Source: Kocuria turfanensis | Lineage (GTDB): Bacteria > Actinomycetota > Actinomycetes > Actinomycetales > Micrococcaceae | DNA: 64,000 nucleotides | Direction of reading: 5' to 3' | NCBI RefSeq assembly: GCF_001580365.1 | Contig: NZ_CP014480.1 | Span: forward strand, 434,001-498,000 | In this document: one piece after another, positions 8,202 to 17,826 of the stretch | Layout: each line of letters begins with the position of its first letter | Numbering within the stretch: position 1 is the first letter of the stretch | Notes under the pieces: model-generated | Told to the model about the DNA's origin: nothing | What the model saw: the letters and a program-made list of their open reading frames with translations, nothing else | The model's database searches: none | Program-made: the position numbers and the translations under genes

Positions 8202-8877
8202 GGCATCCCCCTGCCCCGGCCACCCGACAGCTTCGCGTTCCGGCCCACGCCACCGGCCATACCCCAGATCCACCGAGGCGACATGAGCCCGAGGTGCCGG
8301 CACCGCACGGCGACCTGCCCCCATCCGGGCCCCTGTGCCAGGGGCACCGGAACCACGAAGGCCGCAGACATCCTGTGCCCGGTGCGCCTGTCGCCGGGAA
8401 CGGGCCGGCACGGATCCAGTATGGGGCCCTTCGGTGACCTCCCGGTGACCGGGGGATGACCGGCAGGGGTTGGCACCGTGTGGCGCCGGGGTACCCGTCG
8501 TCGACACGCCGTGGGGCCGCAGGCGACCGGCATCGTCGCCTCGACGCTGACGGCGTTGTGGCGGCCCCGCGGGCCGGCGCTCCGGGTGGGGGCCGAGTCG
8601 GTCGGCGATCTGGATCGTCGAGGTCGGCGTCCGTGCCTTCCCGGGCTCTTGGTGGACCGGGGGGCCGCGCGGAGGGCGTCCGCGGCGGGAAGGGGAACGG
8701 GGGCGGACGGGCCGATGAACAGATGGGTGATTCTGTGCGCAGCAGCGGTACAGCACCGCGTGGTGCCGGCGCGGCTCCCTACGCTGGGGGGGGTGGACAA
8801 CGATGTCGAGCCCCCCTTTCCGGCACCGCGGTCCATCCGGTATCGCGGTGCGCTCGACCGCCAGGAGGCACCTGATC
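8202..8877. other. 676-bp gap
   Basis: The region lies between two divergently transcribed genes. Plus-strand frames give only Arg/Gly/Ala-rich sequence without family features. The last 60 bases hold the leader and AGGAGG ribosome site of the gene at 8878. No convincing promoter, terminator or RNA was found. Confidence 0.4.
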
Positions 8878-9195
8878 ATGACCGTTCCTTTCCGCATCCC
8901 CGCTGTCCGTGGCGACATGCCCGGTCCCGGCAGCTCCGACGATCACCCGGATCTGATCCGCCTGTCCCGCTACAGGATGCGCGCCGACCGCCCCGGGCTG
9001 CGTCTGCGAGCCGGGGAGACGGTGCTGTGCGCCCCGTACGCGCCGACGGAGTCCCACATGCTCGTGCTGGTGCGCTGCGAGACGGACGGGCACAATCCCG
9101 GTGTCCTGCTGTCAGTGGCCGAGGTGGAGTACCTGGGGCCGACCGAGGAGATCCTGGGGCCCTGTGCCTGGGGACGGCCGGGCGTGCGCCCCTGA
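8878..9195 (+). CDS. Small conserved protein, paralogue 1 of 3 (RPGL-RAGE family)
   Basis: A 105-aa protein with an ideal ribosome site (AGGAGG, eight bases before ATG). After a variable, polar N-terminal tail of ~30 residues it has a compact conserved core: LSRYRMRADRPGLRLRAGE then VLCAPYAPTESHMLVLVRCE, then DGHNPGVLLSVAEVEYL. The same core occurs in the genes at 33834-34220 and 35950-36297. The core is mostly short beta strands (VLCA, MLVLVRC, LLSV.EVEYL), suggesting a small beta barrel. No known family is recognised. Its ribosome-site region resembles that of paralogue 3 (tggaggtccacctgatg versus aggaggcacctgatcatg), pointing to duplication of the whole gene. Confidence 0.7.
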   Translation: MTVPFRIPAVRGDMPGPGSSDDHPDLIRLSRYRMRADRPGLRLRAGETVLCAPYAPTESHMLVLVRCETDGHNPGVLLSVAEVEYLGPTEEILGPCAWGRPGVRP

Positions 9196-9344
9196 GCGGC
9201 CATCACCCGGGTGCTCAGCGCGGAGTCGGCCGGCCCCGGGGTCCGAACGGTCCTGGCGGCCGGCCGGTGTCGAGGCCCGGCCCGGGCGGGTCGATGCGGG
9301 AACACTCGGGCGCCCACGACGTCGCTGCCCACCAGGCCCTCGGC

Positions 9345-9710
9345 TCACACGGAGGCGGCCGCGACCAGCGCGGCCGCCTGAACTCCTCGGGCGGCGGCCT
9401 GGAAGATCGTCACCAGCATCACGAGGGTCAGTCCCAAAGGCAGGAGGCCCGCACTGTCGCTGTCCGTGAGCAGCAGGGTCCCGACGATGAACGCGGTGCC
9501 GGCCACCCCGGCGACCACGGACCACCTCAGCCTGGGCAGCGCCACCGCGTGCCCGGCCCTCCACGCCATCTCGGAGGACAGGCTGGCCTCGGTGCGCAGC
9601 CCGACCCACTTGTTCCTGGGCAGCCTGCCGGAGGCGGCCGCCGAGGTCATGAAGTAGACCGTTACCGGCACCAGGGACATCATCACGGCCTGCACGACTG
9701 CAGCGGTCAT
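9345..9710 (-). CDS. SdpI-family membrane protein
   Basis: A 121-aa integral membrane protein with three hydrophobic helices (residues ~5-25, 63-82 and 88-110). Between helices 1 and 2 is the segment GRLPRNKWVGLRTEASLSSEMAWRAGH, which matches the conserved loop of the SdpI/YhfL family (R-[IL]-PRN-x-WVG-[IL]-RT...S.EAW..GH). SdpI of Bacillus is an immunity protein against a secreted killing peptide; most actinobacterial members have no tested role. The ATG at 9710 gives a family-typical length. It stands alone in the window, although the Phe-rich peptide at 47236 might be a relevant type of target. Confidence 0.78.
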   Translation of the reverse strand: MTAAVVQAVMMSLVPVTVYFMTSAAASGRLPRNKWVGLRTEASLSSEMAWRAGHAVALPRLRWSVVAGVAGTAFIVGTLLLTDSDSAGLLPLGLTLVMLVTIFQAAARGVQAAALVAAASV

Positions 9711-10533
9711 CTGCGCACCTCGTCTCCAGGGGGCCCGGCACCGGCGGGGGCACCGGGAGCCGTCACGGCCAGTATGGGTCGTGGACCACGACGAGCTCGG
9801 GAGACGCTCCGGGGCCCCGATGAGCGTCCGCGGCGATCCTGTCGGGCGTCGAGCCGAGCAGGTCCCTTGGCACGCTCAGCAGCGCGCTGGGCGACGCGGC
9901 TGCTCGTGCTCCGGCTTCGGTGAGGCCACAGGGCCCACCATGGAGGATGAGAAGCTCCCCAACCCCGGAAGGCCCCATGACCCGCGGGCTCCGCACCTTC
10001 GTGCGGGTGTTCATGGCCGTTCCTGCCGCCATCCTCCCCGGCAGGAACAACGTCGAGCGCCGGCCGGAGGCCCGCCGATGGCCGCCGGCCCTTCGGCCCC
10101 CTCCGCCGGACATCCCCTTGGGCGGGCATGCATGCACGGAGTGCTCCTCACCGCGGTGACAGGGGCTGCTGCCTTCGTGTTCGACCGCAACCCGGAGCTG
10201 TCCCGTCCTGCCCGCTGGTGGACGCTCGGCGGGTCGATGGCCCTGCTGGTCGTCACGGTGGGTGTCGTCGGTGTCCTCACCGTGCACCTGAGTGCGCAGG
10301 TCGTGGACGCTTGTCCGCAGGGGGTGAGCGATCCACCGGTGATCGGTTCTGCCCGGGTCGAGACCGGCCGTAGCGCAGCCCACGGGATCGGGACGAGCCG
10401 GCCTGCTGAGATCGTCCGACTGACCGGCGGGCGATCCTCGACATGAAGGTGCGCCCAGGGGGCACCTGATCGCGCTTCGGTTACTTTCCGCGTCACCTGG
10501 GGCCCGCCGCCGGGCCGGGCGTAGTCTGGCGGC
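9711..10533. other. 823-bp gap with possible relic of a membrane-protein gene
   Basis: No intact gene is evident. A plus-strand frame from the ATG at 9977, behind GGAAGG, reads MTRGLRTFVRVFMAVPAAILPGRN and then degenerates. In another frame (about 10131-10300) the plus strand reads GVLLTAVTGAAAFVF, a polar loop RNPELSRPARWW, then GSMALLVVTVGVVGVL, a plausible pair of membrane helices. This could be a frameshifted membrane-protein gene, but I cannot name a parent family. Confidence 0.3.
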
Positions 10534-11715
10534 GTGGGAAATCCCGAGCTCGTGGCCCTGCCGGTGGGATTCGAGGAATTCCACCGCCTGGACTTCATCA
10601 ACTACCAGCTCAACCGGGCCCATGCCCTGGGCTTCGCCGAGCGCCGGGAGCTGTTCGACGCCGCGGCGCGCATCCGGTCGATGGAGGACGGCGGCCCGGT
10701 GTTCGAGGCGTTGTCGTCCCGGGCTGCCGTCGAGGGCCGGTTCCGGTCTGCGGCGGGATATGCGCGGTTGGCGGAGTTCTTCACGCCGCCGCGCTCGCCG
10801 TACAAGAGGCAGCGCTACCGCCGGTATCTGGAGCTCTTCGACACCGCGTTCGCCGAGGCTGCCCTCGTCCGTCACGAGGTGCCCTACGCCGGCGCGGCGC
10901 TGCCGGCCTATGCGCTGCCGGCGGCCGGTCCGAGCGCAGGTGGCACGGTGCTGCTGCACGGCGGATTCGACTCCGTGATCGAGGAGTTCTTTCCCGTCGT
11001 CCAGCGGATCGCTGCCGCCGGCTTCGACGTGATCGCCTTCGAGGGCCCGGGACAGGGCGGCGCGCGGACGGTGCACGGGCTCACCTCCGACCACGACTGG
11101 GAGAAACCGGTCGCGGCCGTGCTGGACCACTTCCGGCTCGACCGGGCCGCGCTGGTCGGCATCTCGATGGGCGGGTACTGGGCGCTGCGTGCCGCGGGGC
11201 GCGCGCCCCGCATCCACCAGGTGGTGGCCTGGCCGCCGGTCTACGACTGGCTGCACCGGATCCATCCGGCACTGCGGGCCCCGGTCCGCGCCATGGTGCG
11301 GCACCGGGACTTCATGCGGTGGAGCGTGCGGACCCGGGCCCGGCTGTCGCCGACCCTGCGGGTGGTGGTCGACCAGGTCCTGTACGTGCTCGACAGCCGT
11401 GACCCGGCCGACGTTCCCGAGTGGTTCCTGGGCATGAACGCCGCCCATCTGGGCAGCGAGCGGGTGCGTCAGGACGTCCTGCTGATGTGCGGGGAGCACG
11501 ACGCCTTCCAGCCCCCGGCGCTGACGCGAGCACAGGCTCAGGCGCTCACGAATGCCCACAGCGTCACCACGCGCCTGTTCACCCGGGCGGAGCAGACCGA
11601 TCAGCACTGCCAGATGGGCAACCTCGACCTCGCCTGCCGGGTGCTCACCACCTGGTTGCGCAGCGTCGCGACGAACGCCGGAGGATCCGCGCCACGGTCC
11701 GACCCGTCGTCGTAG
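10534..11715 (+). CDS. Alpha/beta hydrolase with N-terminal lid domain (FrsA / dihydroxypseudooxynicotine-hydrolase type)
   Basis: A 393-aa cytoplasmic hydrolase. The first ~120 residues are a helical lid (HRLDFINYQLNRAHALG, YARLAEFF...YKRQRYRRYLELFDTAF). The catalytic fold follows: the oxyanion segment VLLHGGFDS, the strand FDVIAFEGPGQGGAR typical of this subgroup, the nucleophile elbow GISMGG (Ser is the nucleophile), an acid in LLMCGEHDAF and the final His in DQHCQMGNLD. All three triad members are visible, so it should be active as an esterase or C-C hydrolase; the substrate is unknown. The start is GTG 10534; no strong ribosome site precedes it, so a leaderless or short-leader mRNA is possible. 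Confidence 0.85.
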   Translation: MGNPELVALPVGFEEFHRLDFINYQLNRAHALGFAERRELFDAAARIRSMEDGGPVFEALSSRAAVEGRFRSAAGYARLAEFFTPPRSPYKRQRYRRYLELFDTAFAEAALVRHEVPYAGAALPAYALPAAGPSAGGTVLLHGGFDSVIEEFFPVVQRIAAAGFDVIAFEGPGQGGARTVHGLTSDHDWEKPVAAVLDHFRLDRAALVGISMGGYWALRAAGRAPRIHQVVAWPPVYDWLHRIHPALRAPVRAMVRHRDFMRWSVRTRARLSPTLRVVVDQVLYVLDSRDPADVPEWFLGMNAAHLGSERVRQDVLLMCGEHDAFQPPALTRAQAQALTNAHSVTTRLFTRAEQTDQHCQMGNLDLACRVLTTWLRSVATNAGGSAPRSDPSS

Positions 11716-11895
11716 GGGACCGGCACCCCACCGGAAGCATCCGGTGGGCCGTGGTCTCCGTCAGGCGATGCCCTCCAGGAGGCACCTGCCGGCGTTGGCG
11801 GTTCCATGCCGCAGGGACGAGGCACGGCCCCGGCGTCCCGTTCGGGCCGTGCGTGTCGGCCGGCAGCTTCGTGTTCCGCCGGCCGTGCGTCGACC

Positions 11896-14385
11896 TCACC
11901 TCCCGGCACCGTGTCCCGTCCTGGGTTCCGCGGCGTGCAGCCGGATCAGCCCCGTGGCGCCGTCGATGGTGACGGTCTGGCCCTCGGTCAGCCGGGTGGT
12001 GGCGTCGGGCACGCAGATGACGGCCGGGATGCCGTACTCGCGGGCCACGGTCGGGCCGTGGGCGATCGTGGAGCCGGTCTCCGTGATGAGCCCGCCGAGG
12101 GTCAGGAACAGCGGGGTCCAGCCCGGGTCGGTGGTCGGGGCGACGAGGATGTCCCCGGGCCGCAGCCTCGCCTCGGACGGGTGCTGGACGATCCGCACCG
12201 GGCCCGTCGCGACCCCGGTGGCCGCCGGCGCGCCGACCAGCACGTCGGACCCGTGCTCGGCGGCGGCGGCGTCGTCGGGCAGGGCCTGGGGGTTCGTGCC
12301 GTCGGACAGCAGCAGGCCGGGGACCTGCCGCCGCCGGACCTCACGGGCGTGCTCCCGACGCCGGCGGGTCACCACCGCGCGCAGGTCCGCGCCGTGCGCG
12401 GCGTCGAGGGCCTCGTCCAGGGTCAGGAACATGATGTCCTCCGCCTGCGCCAGCAGGCCGCGCGCGGTGAGCTCGGCCCCCGCGGTGAGCAGCTGCCCGC
12501 GCACCTGGGCCAGCGGGGTCAGCCACAGGAACTTGGGCAGCTCGCGCAGTCCGGCCAGCTCTCGGCTGCGGCGCAGCAAGGCGCCGGCGAGCCGGGCCCG
12601 CAGCGGCCGGGTCCGCTGCGCGCGGTCGACGAGGTCCGCCAGGGCGGCCTCCGCCTCGTCAGCGGCGCGGGCGAACCGGGCCGGCGGGGCCTGGCCGGGA
12701 TCGGTCACCTGCAGGTAGCCGGCCAGGGCGGCGAACACGGGGGTGGGGTCGTCGGCCCACCGGGAGGAGCCGACGTCGATCTCGGCGCTGCCGCGCACCC
12801 CGTACTCCTCCAGGAACGCCGTCAGGCCGAACTCGGGCAGCTCCCCGCGCAGGAAGCGCGCGGCGAGCTCCTCCGGAGCGGTGCTCAGCAGCAGATCGCC
12901 GTGCGGACGGGCCGACTCGGCCACGGACCAGAGCACCAGGTCCATCCGGGTGGTGACGTTGGGGGGCATGCCGCGCAGGGTCGCGTTCAGCTCGCCCGGC
13001 CGCAGGAGGCCGCGCAGCAGCCGGCCGGCCGCTCCCTGGGCCAGGAGCGCGGCCCACAGCGGCGGCAGGGAGCGCATCATCGGCCCGGTCATCGTCGCAT
13101 CCTGCAGGCCGGCTGCGGACCGGATCCGGCTGACCGTGTCCGCCGGTGCGGCCCAGCGCTGCCGGCGGACCCGCTCGAGTTCGCGGAACGCGCGCTCGCG
13201 GGCGGCGGCGGGCCGCGCCAGCGCCCGCAGGGCGCCGAGGAGCGAGGCAGGCACGACGGCCAGCAGCAGCCTCGCCGTCGCCCCCGGGGAGAACAGGCGC
13301 TGACCGCGACGAGGAGGACGGGGCGCGTAGCGGGGGTCCTCCAGGACGCGCCGCACACCCCGCGCCACGGCCGGACCGTAGACCTGCACCATCGCGGGGA
13401 CGCGGGCGTGCAGGCGCGGACTGCGGACCAGGCCGGTGAGGTCCATGAAGAGCCGGCCGCCGATGTCGACGAGGAACATGTCGACCACGGCCTCGTCGAG
13501 GCCGACGACCTGCAGCCAGCGGCGGGTCGTGGCCCGCAGCACGGACATGCCCATGGGGGTGACCGGGCGCCGCAGGCCCTGCATGTGGCCGACCTCCAGG
13601 TAGACCCGCGGGTCGCCCCGCACCGGGTCGGTCCCCGGCGGCAGCGGGAAGAGGGTCGTGATGGCGCGGGACTGCAGCAACCACAGCATGCCCTCCGCGT
13701 CGTAGGCGAACTCGATGTCCTGCGGGCTGCCGAGGGCGCGCTGCACCCGCTGCCCGGTCCGCCGGAGTTCGCGCAGCCGGACGGGGGAGAGGCACCCGCG
13801 ATCCTGGGGCCCGGGGAGCGGGCCGTGCCCGGGCAGGACGTAGTGGTCGGTGTTCATCGTGCCGTCCACGACACCGGTGCCCGGTCCCGGGACGGCGTCG
13901 ATGACGGTCTCCGTGCGGGTACCGGTCAGCGGGTTGGCGGTGAACATGACACCGGCGGCCGTCGGGACGATCATGCGCTGCACGACGACGGCCATCGCCA
14001 CGTCGGCGGTCTCCAGCCCCTGCCCGGCCCGGTAGGCGACGGCGCGCTCGCTGTCCACGGAGGCCCAGCACTGCCGGATGGCCGCGAGCAGTGCGTTCCC
14101 GCCCTGGACGTCCAGCACGGTGTCCTGCTGACCGGCGAAGCTCGCCCCCGGCAGGTCCTCGGCCGTGGCGCTGGAGCGGACGGCGACGGCTCCACCGCCG
14201 AGGCGCTCGTAGGCCGCCAGGACCGCCCGCTCGGGGACGACGCCCGAGCGGTAGGCCTCGGTGGTCAGGCAGAACCCGTCCGGCACGCGCTCGCCCGCGG
14301 CGATGAGGGCCCCGAGCCCGGCGGCCTTGCCCCCGACGAGCCCGGTCGTCCCCGGGACGATGTCGGCGAGGTCGATCACGTTCAT
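11896..14385 (-). CDS. PEP-synthase-like phosphotransferase (rifampicin phosphotransferase / pyruvate,water dikinase family)
   Basis: An 829-aa three-domain enzyme. I chose the ATG at 14385, behind GAGAGG, because MNVIDLADI...GLVGGKAAGLGAL is the normal start of the ATP-grasp domain; an upstream frame adds only low-complexity sequence. The ATP domain (1-~290) has AVRSSATAEDLPGASFAGQQDT and FTANPLTG. The middle domain has EVGHMQGLRRPVTPMGMSVL, similar to rifampicin phosphotransferase. The C-terminal swivelling domain has TETGSTIAHGPTVAREYGIPAV, with the phospho-accepting His at residue 776. The family uses ATP to phosphorylate pyruvate or rifamycins with release of AMP and phosphate. The length and middle domain favour the drug-phosphotransferase branch, but the substrate is unproven. 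Confidence 0.82.
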   Translation of the reverse strand: MNVIDLADIVPGTTGLVGGKAAGLGALIAAGERVPDGFCLTTEAYRSGVVPERAVLAAYERLGGGAVAVRSSATAEDLPGASFAGQQDTVLDVQGGNALLAAIRQCWASVDSERAVAYRAGQGLETADVAMAVVVQRMIVPTAAGVMFTANPLTGTRTETVIDAVPGPGTGVVDGTMNTDHYVLPGHGPLPGPQDRGCLSPVRLRELRRTGQRVQRALGSPQDIEFAYDAEGMLWLLQSRAITTLFPLPPGTDPVRGDPRVYLEVGHMQGLRRPVTPMGMSVLRATTRRWLQVVGLDEAVVDMFLVDIGGRLFMDLTGLVRSPRLHARVPAMVQVYGPAVARGVRRVLEDPRYAPRPPRRGQRLFSPGATARLLLAVVPASLLGALRALARPAAARERAFRELERVRRQRWAAPADTVSRIRSAAGLQDATMTGPMMRSLPPLWAALLAQGAAGRLLRGLLRPGELNATLRGMPPNVTTRMDLVLWSVAESARPHGDLLLSTAPEELAARFLRGELPEFGLTAFLEEYGVRGSAEIDVGSSRWADDPTPVFAALAGYLQVTDPGQAPPARFARAADEAEAALADLVDRAQRTRPLRARLAGALLRRSRELAGLRELPKFLWLTPLAQVRGQLLTAGAELTARGLLAQAEDIMFLTLDEALDAAHGADLRAVVTRRRREHAREVRRRQVPGLLLSDGTNPQALPDDAAAAEHGSDVLVGAPAATGVATGPVRIVQHPSEARLRPGDILVAPTTDPGWTPLFLTLGGLITETGSTIAHGPTVAREYGIPAVICVPDATTRLTEGQTVTIDGATGLIRLHAAEPRTGHGAGR

Positions 14386-14596
14386 GGGTTGCCTCTCTGG
14401 TGTTCGGGTGCTCACGGGCAGCGGCAGGGCCAGGGGTGTCCGATGCCCCGGTCGCGGCCGGTGATCCGGCCCGGCCGCCGGCAGGTCGACCGCCCCGTGC
14501 CCGCAGTCATGTGCGGCTCCGCCCGGCGGTGGCGGTGGCGGACGGGACCGGGTCCCGCCGCCGTTCTCGGCCCTCGCGTCGGTCGGGAGGAGGTGG

Positions 14597-15037
14597 TCAG
14601 CCGAGCTGCTCGGCCAGTGCGACGATGATCCCCGCGGGTCCGCGAACGTAGCAGAGCCGGTAGCTGTCCTGGTACCGCACCACCTCACCGACGAGTTCCC
14701 CGCCGCGGGCGCGCAGCTGCGCCACCGTGGCGTCGATGTCGTCGACGACGAACATGATGCTGCGCAGACCCAGGGTGTTCGCGGGGGCGTGCTCCGGCTC
14801 GGCGCGGATCGCCGGTGGGGTGTGGAAGGTCGTCAGCTCGAGCCGGCCGCGGCCGTCCGGGTCCCGCAGCATCGCGATGTCGACGCGCACCCCGTCGAGC
14901 CCCGCGACACGGTCCACCCACTGGCCCTCGATCGGCGCCTGCCCCTCCAGCTCCATGCCGAGGCCGGTGAAGAACGCGATGGCGGCCTCGAGGTCGTCGA
15001 CGACGACGCTCACGTGGTCCATCCGCTGGATCGTCAT
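14597..15037 (-). CDS. VOC-family (glyoxalase/bleomycin-resistance fold) protein
   Basis: A 146-aa protein with two beta-alpha-beta-beta-beta modules: IQRMDHVSVVVDDLEAAIAFFTGLG...LEGQ and LRSIMFVVDDIDATVAQLRARGGELVGEVVRY. Metal-site positions look present (His8 in the first strand, Glu in RLELTTF, and a late acidic or polar position), but assignments are approximate. Members range from glyoxalase I to dioxygenases and drug-binding proteins. The ATG at 15037 follows GGAGGAGG. The upstream PEP-synthase-like gene is transcribed in the same direction 200 bases downstream, so the two may be co-transcribed. Confidence 0.82.
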   Translation of the reverse strand: MTIQRMDHVSVVVDDLEAAIAFFTGLGMELEGQAPIEGQWVDRVAGLDGVRVDIAMLRDPDGRGRLELTTFHTPPAIRAEPEHAPANTLGLRSIMFVVDDIDATVAQLRARGGELVGEVVRYQDSYRLCYVRGPAGIIVALAEQLG

Positions 15038-15108
15038 GCTGGTCCTCCTCCGGTTCCGTCGTGATGGTGCGGCCCGTCATGGGTGCCGGTGCCCGGGGGC
15101 GGCCCCGG

Positions 15109-15756
15109 TCAGGGGGCCTTCCGGTCGAAGGTCAGGTGGGTGACCCCGCTGGGCGCCGAGACGACCTCGATCCGGTAGTGCTCCTCCAGGGCTTCCAGCC
15201 CGTCCCACACCCGCACGCCACGGCCGAGCACGATCGGCACCAGGACCAGGTGCATGTGGTCGACCAGTCCCGCGGCGAGGAAGTCGCGCACGACGGTGGG
15301 GCCCCCTCCGATGCGCACGTCGCGTCCGCCGGCCGCCGCACGGGCGGCCTGGAGGGCCTCGGCCGGTGCGGCGTCGAGGAAGTGGAAGGTGGTGCCGCCC
15401 TCCATCTCGATCGAAGGCCGCGGGCGGTGGGTCAGCACGAAGGCCGGCGTGTGGAACGGCGGGTTCGGCCCCCACCACCCCGTCCAGTCGGCGTCGTCCT
15501 GCCAGCCCGGTGGGCCGAACTTGCCCGCGCCCATGATCTCGGCGCCGATGTCCGGCTCGTGCTGCTGGGCGAACGCGTCGTCGACGCCGGCGGTGCCGCC
15601 CCGGCGTCCCAGGATCGGGGCGCCGAAGCGGGTGGCGACCAGCCACTCGTGCAGCCGCTGGCCGGCGTGGCCCATGGGTGCCTCCGGTGCCTGGTCCGCG
15701 CCGGTCGCGAACCCATCCAGGGAGAGGGAGAAGTTGTGGATGCGGGTCCGTGTCAT
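15109..15756 (-). CDS. Dihydrofolate-reductase-like (RibD C-terminal) protein
   Basis: A 215-aa protein starting TRTRIHNFSLSLDGFATG, the classic opening of RibD_C/DHFR-like proteins in actinobacteria. It continues with a variable insertion (residues 45-90), AFVLTHRPRPSIEMEGGTTFHFL, then VRIGGGPTVVRDFLAAGLVDHMHLVLVPIVLGRG, which forms the NADPH-binding core. Proteins like this reduce unknown substrates with NADPH and are not the essential folate enzyme. The ATG at 15756 follows GGAGCGAG. A second, shorter homologue is encoded at 20181-20756. Confidence 0.82.
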   Translation of the reverse strand: MTRTRIHNFSLSLDGFATGADQAPEAPMGHAGQRLHEWLVATRFGAPILGRRGGTAGVDDAFAQQHEPDIGAEIMGAGKFGPPGWQDDADWTGWWGPNPPFHTPAFVLTHRPRPSIEMEGGTTFHFLDAAPAEALQAARAAAGGRDVRIGGGPTVVRDFLAAGLVDHMHLVLVPIVLGRGVRVWDGLEALEEHYRIEVVSAPSGVTHLTFDRKAP

Positions 15757-15815
15757 CTGCTCGCTCCGTCTGCTCGCGCCGTCTGCTCGGCGGTGGGTGC
15801 GCTCAGGCCGGTGGA

Positions 15816-16724
15816 CTACCGGTTGGTGTTCACCAGGACGTCCGCCGCGTCCGCCCCGAAGCAGGTCCAGGTGGCCGGCAGGGGCCCGTTCTCGTCGACG
15901 TTCCAATTGTTGGTGATGGTCAGGCACTCGAGCACGAGATTCTCCGCGGTGACGTTCTTGTTGCGTTCCCGGTCGGCCTCGGCGTCGATCCTGGCCTGCT
16001 CGAGGCGGGACTGGGCGCGGTCCACGTTCGCCTCGGCCTCCACCACACGGTTCAGCGCGTCCTGGGCGGTCTGGTCCAGCGCCGCCGGCGGCAGCGCCAC
16101 GGAGTCCAGCTGCACCCCGTACGGGGACAACCGCTCGGTCAGGGCCGCCTCCACGGCCTCGCGCACCTCCTCGACCTTTCCCTCCGCGCGGGCCTCCGCG
16201 GGGGTGTAGGAGGCCAGGACGGTGGCGACCGCTTCCCGGGCCGCCGGCTGGACGAGCATCCCGTCCACGTTCTCGAACTGCCGGTACCGGGACCACAGCT
16301 CCTGGGCCTGCTCACCGGTGATGGTCCACTGCACGGTCATGTGCTGGGTCCCGGAGCCACCGCCGGCGAAGGCGATCGGGGCGTCCATCTCCGAGCGCTG
16401 CAGCTGGGTGGAGAAGGTCTCGACCTCCGCCCAGGGCGCCTTGACCTGCCACCCGGCCTGCAGAGTGCGGGAGTACCGGCCCAGGCTGGTCTCGATCCCC
16501 ACCTCCCGGGCCCCGACCCGGGCCAGCGCGGTCCCCGCGGTGACGAGCAGCAGGAGCACCAGGGCGCTGACGGCCGTGACGCCGACCGCCTTGCGCGTGG
16601 CGCTGGGGCGGACGTGCTCACCGGTGGCGTCCTTCTGCACCGTTGTCCTCGGCACCGTCGTCCAGGCGACGACCGAGAGCACGAGGACGAGGGCCAGAAC
16701 GGCGGCCGTGACGATGTAGAGCAT
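15816..16724 (-). CDS. SPFH (stomatin/prohibitin) domain membrane protein
   Basis: A 302-aa protein. Two N-terminal membrane helices (residues 3-20 and ~48-66) are followed by the SPFH domain: GREVGIETSLGRYSRTLQAGWQVKAPWAEVETF, then VQWTITGEQAQELWSRY, and the helical hairpin EEVREAVEAALTERLSPYGVQLDSVALPP. It ends with a coiled coil (VVEAEANVDRAQSRLEQARIDAEADRERNK) and a short C-terminal segment with CLTITNNW and WTCFG. SPFH proteins form oligomeric scaffolds in membrane microdomains. Two Cys near the end could pair. The ATG at 16724 starts right at the first helix. Confidence 0.85.
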   Translation of the reverse strand: MLYIVTAAVLALVLVLSVVAWTTVPRTTVQKDATGEHVRPSATRKAVGVTAVSALVLLLLVTAGTALARVGAREVGIETSLGRYSRTLQAGWQVKAPWAEVETFSTQLQRSEMDAPIAFAGGGSGTQHMTVQWTITGEQAQELWSRYRQFENVDGMLVQPAAREAVATVLASYTPAEARAEGKVEEVREAVEAALTERLSPYGVQLDSVALPPAALDQTAQDALNRVVEAEANVDRAQSRLEQARIDAEADRERNKNVTAENLVLECLTITNNWNVDENGPLPATWTCFGADAADVLVNTNR

Positions 16725-16798
16725 GTTTTCCTGTCCCCGATTCCCCAGAGTCCTGCTGTCCCGCCGGCGAGCGCGGTGGTTCACTTCCGTAAACGTTC

Positions 16799-16811
16799 CC
16801 ACATCGTGGGG
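16799..16811. promoter_or_regulatory. Short palindrome upstream of the SPFH gene
   Basis: CCCAC-ATC-GTGGG is a perfect 5-bp inverted repeat lying 75 bases upstream of the SPFH start, next to a local AT-rich patch (gtaaacgtt). It may be a protein-binding site. Confidence 0.2.
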
Positions 16812-16947
16812 CCGCGGGCAGCCGATCACCGGGGGACGCGGCGCCACACTTCAGGGGACCACCGACACTCGAGGCGGTCGAGGCACTCGGTCCGCACGGG
16901 CGTCGTCGACAACCTCTGGACCATCCGGGCGCTGCGATCGCGCGGGG

Positions 16948-17547
<600 letters not shown>

Positions 17548-17721
17548 GACCCACCGCACCTCTCGTTCGAGGGCCTCGTCCTTCCGGCGTCTCTCCGGCC
17601 ACTCCGTCTCCGACCGCTCGGGGGCCGACGTCCCCGGCTGAGGCCAGAGTAGAGCGGGGCTCGGCGGTGCGCACCTGTGGGCGGAAACGTGTCCGGGGCA
17701 CATCCGGAGCATGAACGGCTG

Positions 17722-17750
17722 TTGAACGGGTAACGTATCGGTACTACGTT
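17722..17750 (+). promoter_or_regulatory. Predicted sigma-70-type promoter of the LTA-synthase-like gene
   Basis: TTGAAC (17722-17727) and TACGTT (17745-17750) are separated by exactly 17 bases, 77 bases upstream of the ATG at 17827. The same -10 hexamer occurs in the promoter of the small HTH gene at 23441. Confidence 0.55.
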
Positions 17751-17826
17751 GTGATGGGCCCGAGAACGGGTTCGACGTCAAGGATGTTCGGTGGAAACAC
17801 GCGCATCTGGAACGCGAGGTGTTGCG

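Noticed and set aside
10131..10446. Possible membrane-protein gene downstream of SdpI
   Set aside because: Two hydrophobic stretches but no start, ribosome site or family match; kept only as a note in the gap entry.
11806..14628. 940-codon open frame on the plus strand
   Set aside because: It is the antisense shadow of the PEP-synthase-like gene; composition is Gly/Arg/Gln-rich and shows no domain.
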